From: Tubiluchus corallicola
Lineage: Eukaryota; Priapulida; Priapulimorpha; Priapulimorphida; Tubiluchidae
NCBI GenBank assembly: GCA_030141605.1
Contig: JAQGDQ010000493.1
Span: 62,001 to 126,000 of the forward strand
Direction of reading: 5' to 3'
DNA: 64,000 bases
Shown here: piece after piece, positions 60,000 through 64,000 of the stretch
Layout of the letters: each line of letters begins with the position of its first letter
How positions within the stretch are numbered: position 1 is the stretch's first letter
The notes under the pieces: generated by a model
Seen by the model: the letters and a program-made list of their open reading frames with translations, nothing else
Databases searched by the model: none
What the model was told of the DNA's origin: nothing
Position numbers and translations under genes: made by a program

Positions 60000-62900
60000 C
60001 TGTAAAATAAAATAATAATTGCATAACAAACCTGAAGAATACTATACAACAGTCAGTAGGCCTACCATTGAGTCTCTTTGCAAATCTCATTTCTGGAAAC
60101 CATGCAAAACAATCACTGGACAAGTGCTCTCCTAAAGGGCTCAACAAGCCATATTATCAGCGTAAAAATGAAAAAAAAATTATCAAGTGTTTTTAAAAGT
60201 TCAACAAATTTTACTCTTGGCTGTAATTCTCAGGTCGGTTTGTACTACCATGTATAAATGATAAAAGTCATTGGAGTAATAATAAGTTTTGAACTTTTCT
60301 TAACGTATATAAATTGATCGATTTTGCAGATTAGAAAAAGACCTAGAAGTAACAGACAACAAGAATTCATTCTCGCTATTCATTTTTTGTAAGTATTTGA
60401 CGCTTTTGACTGCTACAACATCACTCACAGATTGCTTATGGGGATAATAGAGCGAGGACTAGTGGAGCGTGTATGAAGCTCAGCACTCACTTAAAGAAAC
60501 AACATACCACTAGTAACTAGCTAGGTGCATATGCTCAGATTTGTGAGTTTTCGCTCAGTTTTTTCTTCATAACTCATGTCACGGAGACATTGACTAGTGA
60601 TATGGAGTTCTGGAAGTCCATTCTCCCACCAGACCACCATATTAGGGGTACATAAACCAAATCTAGCTAACATGGGCCTATATATACGTCCCAGCAGGCG
60701 AGATAAACAATTTCAGTACCCTCTTTTCCTTTATAAAGAGGAAATGTCCAAAAATTCGCTGTTACTACGTCAGGAATTCACTTTAAGAAAACGCTATCTT
60801 CTGTAGCGTAGCTTTACAGAAACAAACAGAACTAAAGGCTACTTTTAGTAACACGGTGATGCATTAAGCATTTTGCTTTCAGGCGCCAAAATCGACCGAC
60901 TATGCGATATTTTTAAAAAGGCGTCTAAAAATTTCCGGTTCCCTAAGCAGAACTCGAGTCTTGACTCTTGAAACCAGACTGTCGCCAGATACAGCGCCAG
61001 TTGATCGGTTTGGCATTTCAATGATTTGTTGACAAAAGTGCATTTATATGTAAATATCGCTATCAAAGACTAAAGGACAAGCCGCTTGGCATGTTGGGTT
61101 TATTTTTACTGATATTGCTTAAACTTCGAAATATATAACAAAGAAATTTGTAAAAAAAAATTGTCTACAAAGCATAAAGTTAAAGTTGTACTACTGCCGT
61201 ATAGGAATTTTCAGGCTCGGTGGTGGCCGTCTTATTCTTGAAAATTATGACGTAACTGGTGGACTTAGTAACTTTTCGTAAGCGCATCAAGGCTTTCAAT
61301 AAGCGCGCGCTACCTAAACTAATTCAAACTTCTGCCGCTTAACTAATGATCATGCAAAAACATCACAAAATTAACAATCTATTTTTTTGTAAAGATTGAC
61401 AGTGCGCAGTTTCTTTTCAGCTGATAGACGACGTCATTAGTGGAAAAATGGTCGTTCAAAATAGAAGTTCCCAAACGCTAAATGACTGCAACTTTAAAGT
61501 GATTTTACTAATTACACGACGCGCTTATCACACTAAGAAGCTTCCTAGAAGACTTGGCCTTTCCTTTAAGTGTTGTGAAACTAAATCACAAATGGACAGT
61601 TTCAAATTCTCGTGGTTTCACGAGGGTTATATTCTTCCACACTTTTTTGTACCTCCTAACAACTTTTAGTTTTCCAGCTGGATGAATACGTTGGAGCTTT
61701 CCAACATGGTAGATTCCAGATTCTCACGAAATTTGTAAAATGTCTGTCTGCTTGTCAAGCAATTTCTGTTTTAGTCTCTTGTTCCTAAAAGTCTTAGTGA
61801 TATGCTTATTCGAGAACAAATTTAAAAAATGGCTAAGGTTTGTTGAATAACGCCCACTCAAATATATCATTAGTCAGCAGCTCTATGATAGTACCTATAT
61901 GTAGAGTCTCTCTGGCTATACCTGTTGATGACCTGTATCTGACAAATTCAGCTCCAGGCAAAGCCTGAGTATCGTATTCTTCTGCGCTGTCAAAAATTTT
62001 TAGGTCTTCATAGCCGACAGGCATCGAATATTTTTGCAGTCTCTGGGCAGCTTAAGTATTATATACAGTAGAAGAGCAGCTACCAGTTACTGTTCGTCCA
62101 TTTAATCTTGAGCTTTCTGACACCCGTGTCAAAGACTAAACCCCTGCAAAGCTCGTGTGGAATTTCGCCTGTACCTTTATGGGCCTTTTTTAGTTTTGTT
62201 AAATTCCGAGCCGCGCATAATGGCCAGACAATTTTCTGGAGGGAAAGCAAAGCACCTGTTAAAGCGGCACACAGGTGGAGCATTTTTGTGGCTATAAACA
62301 AAGGTGGACCTATGTTTAAGAGATTTAAAGATTTATAGTTTGGCGTATCAGAAGTGTGATGGAATTTGTTTTTTGGTCCAAAAACCGCACAAATTTGGAG
62401 TATGCGCTAGTGGAAAAATATTGCTTGCGTAAATTTTTAATAAAGTAAAAAATTTACTTTGATGAAATTATTCAAAATCCAGGACACTATTATTGTGAAG
62501 TTTATCATTGCTCAAATCTATGCTAAATAGACACAATCAGACACAGGCGTAGGTAAACTTCGCTTCGCTCAAACCTATTAACCAAGCAAGTTGACAGAGC
62601 TCAGTGGATGGAGAAATATCCAGCTACTGGTTTTGCTGACTGCTACTTTTATAACGTCAAAACACTGATAACGTTTGTCATAAAATTATTTATTTAAACA
62701 GAAGCTTGATGAAGGGTGTTCGGTAATTAAATTCAGCTGGAAACCTGACCTGGAAACGAACAAACGTCCGTAAAAGGAGAGAAAACGTTCATTCATTGTG
62801 TGTAGGAGTCAATGTCGTAGTGCTGCTAGCCTGCAAATTACACGGCGTTTTTGTTTGAATCTCTCCAGCTCAGATTTGTAAATTATCATGATCAAATTAA

Positions 62901-64000
62901 GCGTTAAAATCAACTCGACGTATGCTTGTATACTTAAAAGCAGAAAAACAGGCCATAAAAATGTAAGTTGAGGCTGGATGCGCCAGTTTTCTAAAAGGTT
63001 CAATCTAAAAATCTCAGATGCGTACTTGTTAAGTGATCAGGTGTGGCACATGCCTCTAAGCTGTTACCTAGAAAAGGTGAACTATAATGCTGGTATAGGT
63101 TAAGGTTTTAAACTTTTGGCACAGCGCATGTCTATGCCCACACTGAAGCGATGGTAAATAGTAAATAAAATTTAAAGAATTTAAAATATGTGCCCCTTCC
63201 GTCTACTTGGATATTGTGTGCTAACTGGCTGCATGGTTTATTTTTCTCTGGTCTTTGCATTTATCCTGCAGGATGTGTACTTGTAGTACGGCAGCTATTG
63301 CCTTAATGTTGTCCACAAAAATTTAATACAGACGAAGTACAATCGAATACAATGTATAGAGTCTACGGATCTACTTGCACCAGCGGTGATGATAAATAGT
63401 CTGCACATCGAGCAGTCAATCAGATTTATCAAAATGTACTTTGCTCGTGTTTTTTTTCTTTTTTCAAAGACTTCATTCTCAGATGTGACATACGCCATGA
63501 ATATCAGAAGTACAAGGACGCTATTTTCTTGCAACGTTTGCTAGGCACATGTTACTGCCATTGGTCAATCCCTAGCAACCGTTGTACAGAAATAAAACTT
63601 CCGAGATTCGGTAAAAAATACGAGAAAATAATGCGATTTAATGTTAAATACATTAGCCACGGCTGTTTAACAATACAATGGCAACAGCGCGCGCGCCTGA
63701 CAAAAAGGTTTTATATTTGTGCCGTATGTACATTTGAGAAATTTTTTTTTGAGATAAGAGGAAGCACAGACCGTCTAATATTTTACATCCGTATGCCTAG
63801 TCATGAAGTCACAGCTGATCTAACTGAATCAACTCATGCCTGTTTCACCGAAAAAGGTGTAGCAAAGCAGTATTGTATATCGACATCCTCAACTAGTTTA
63901 TCATGATGATCAATTTGATATCATAAGCCTACAAGTTATCATAGTACATGAAAACCTTCCATTTCTTGAACATTTGAGCAATGTGCATAAACAAAACTGT
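60000..64000 (-). other. Upstream region or intron of the FGF gene
   Basis: Should contain the intron preceding the FGF terminal exon. Apart from the low-confidence exon candidate at 61922-62042, nothing FGF-like was found. In particular no exon with the G-x-Y-x-C/A-M-x-x-x-G-x-L strand was seen. Open frames near 62080-62340 are open on both strands and unassigned. Confidence 0.4.
61922..62042 (-). CDS. Candidate upstream exon, perhaps of the FGF gene
   Basis: Open minus-strand stretch with acceptor CTGCCCAG and donor CAACAG-GTATAG. It encodes 40 residues including YEDLKIFDSAEEYDTQAL and ending FVRYRSSTG. The ending loosely resembles the YSRTSG found early in FGF8-type trefoils. It lies 1.9 kb upstream of the FGF terminal exon on the same strand. 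No middle exon linking them was found, so this is a guess from codon texture and position. Confidence 0.2.

Noticed and set aside
62080-62338. Overlapping open frames on both strands
   Set aside because: Neither shows a recognisable domain; opposite-strand openness points to chance or old repeat.
63529-63906. 125-residue plus-strand open frame near the window end
   Set aside because: No domain, no clear splice sites, and the AT-rich frame could be random; not recognised.

Overview
The window is AT-rich, intron- and repeat-dominated animal DNA. The supported genes are spliced, with GT-AG introns from about 100 bp to 18 kb. The two gene families present are an NADPH-oxidase p40phox-type regulator and a fibroblast growth factor. 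The background is tRNA-derived SINEs, hAT-type MITEs, LINE debris and long microsatellites. This fits an invertebrate metazoan; I cannot name the phylum. There are no bacterial-style genes, operons or CRISPR arrays, and most long open frames are chance or low-complexity frames.

Main result: one gene on the minus strand occupies about 2.5-51.5 kb. It was assembled by eye from splice sites and reading phase. Fourteen coding exons join with consistent phase into 1,197 nt (398 codons plus stop) with the order PX - acidic linker - SH3 - PB1. That order is characteristic of p40phox (NCF4), the phosphoinositide-binding organiser of the phagocyte NADPH oxidase. The PX exons (50.98, 32.4, 31.6 and 31.1 kb) and the PB1 exons (3.36, 3.2 and 2.7 kb) are strong. 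The SH3 domain is split over one 154-nt exon at 30.3 kb and a group of very small exons (25-44 nt) at 14.2-11.1 kb; these small exons are the least certain part. Two introns (18.5 and 16 kb) hold most of the length.

Upstream on the same strand, at 59.6-60.0 kb, lies the last coding exon of an FGF-family growth factor. It has the C-terminal beta-trefoil strands followed by a long basic tail. Its upstream exons were not found with confidence before the window ends at 64 kb. Between the two genes (51.5-59.6 kb) are repeats and one small orphan EF-hand-like exon candidate.

Repeats by region. 0-5 kb: a 14-bp-TIR MITE downstream of the p40phox stop codon, a SINE ending in a 121-bp ATT array, and a GAGT array. 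6-24 kb: trinucleotide and tetranucleotide arrays, a hAT MITE, two perfect hairpins, and a fold-back element with a hammerhead-ribozyme-like core. 24-36 kb: a second SINE copy, GA and AC/CG/GT arrays, and a TTCGAA-rich element. 42-56 kb: four more members of one hAT MITE family, three with visible 8-bp target duplications, plus a hAT transposase remnant and LINE remnants. All family assignments rest on motif recognition only; no database search was possible.
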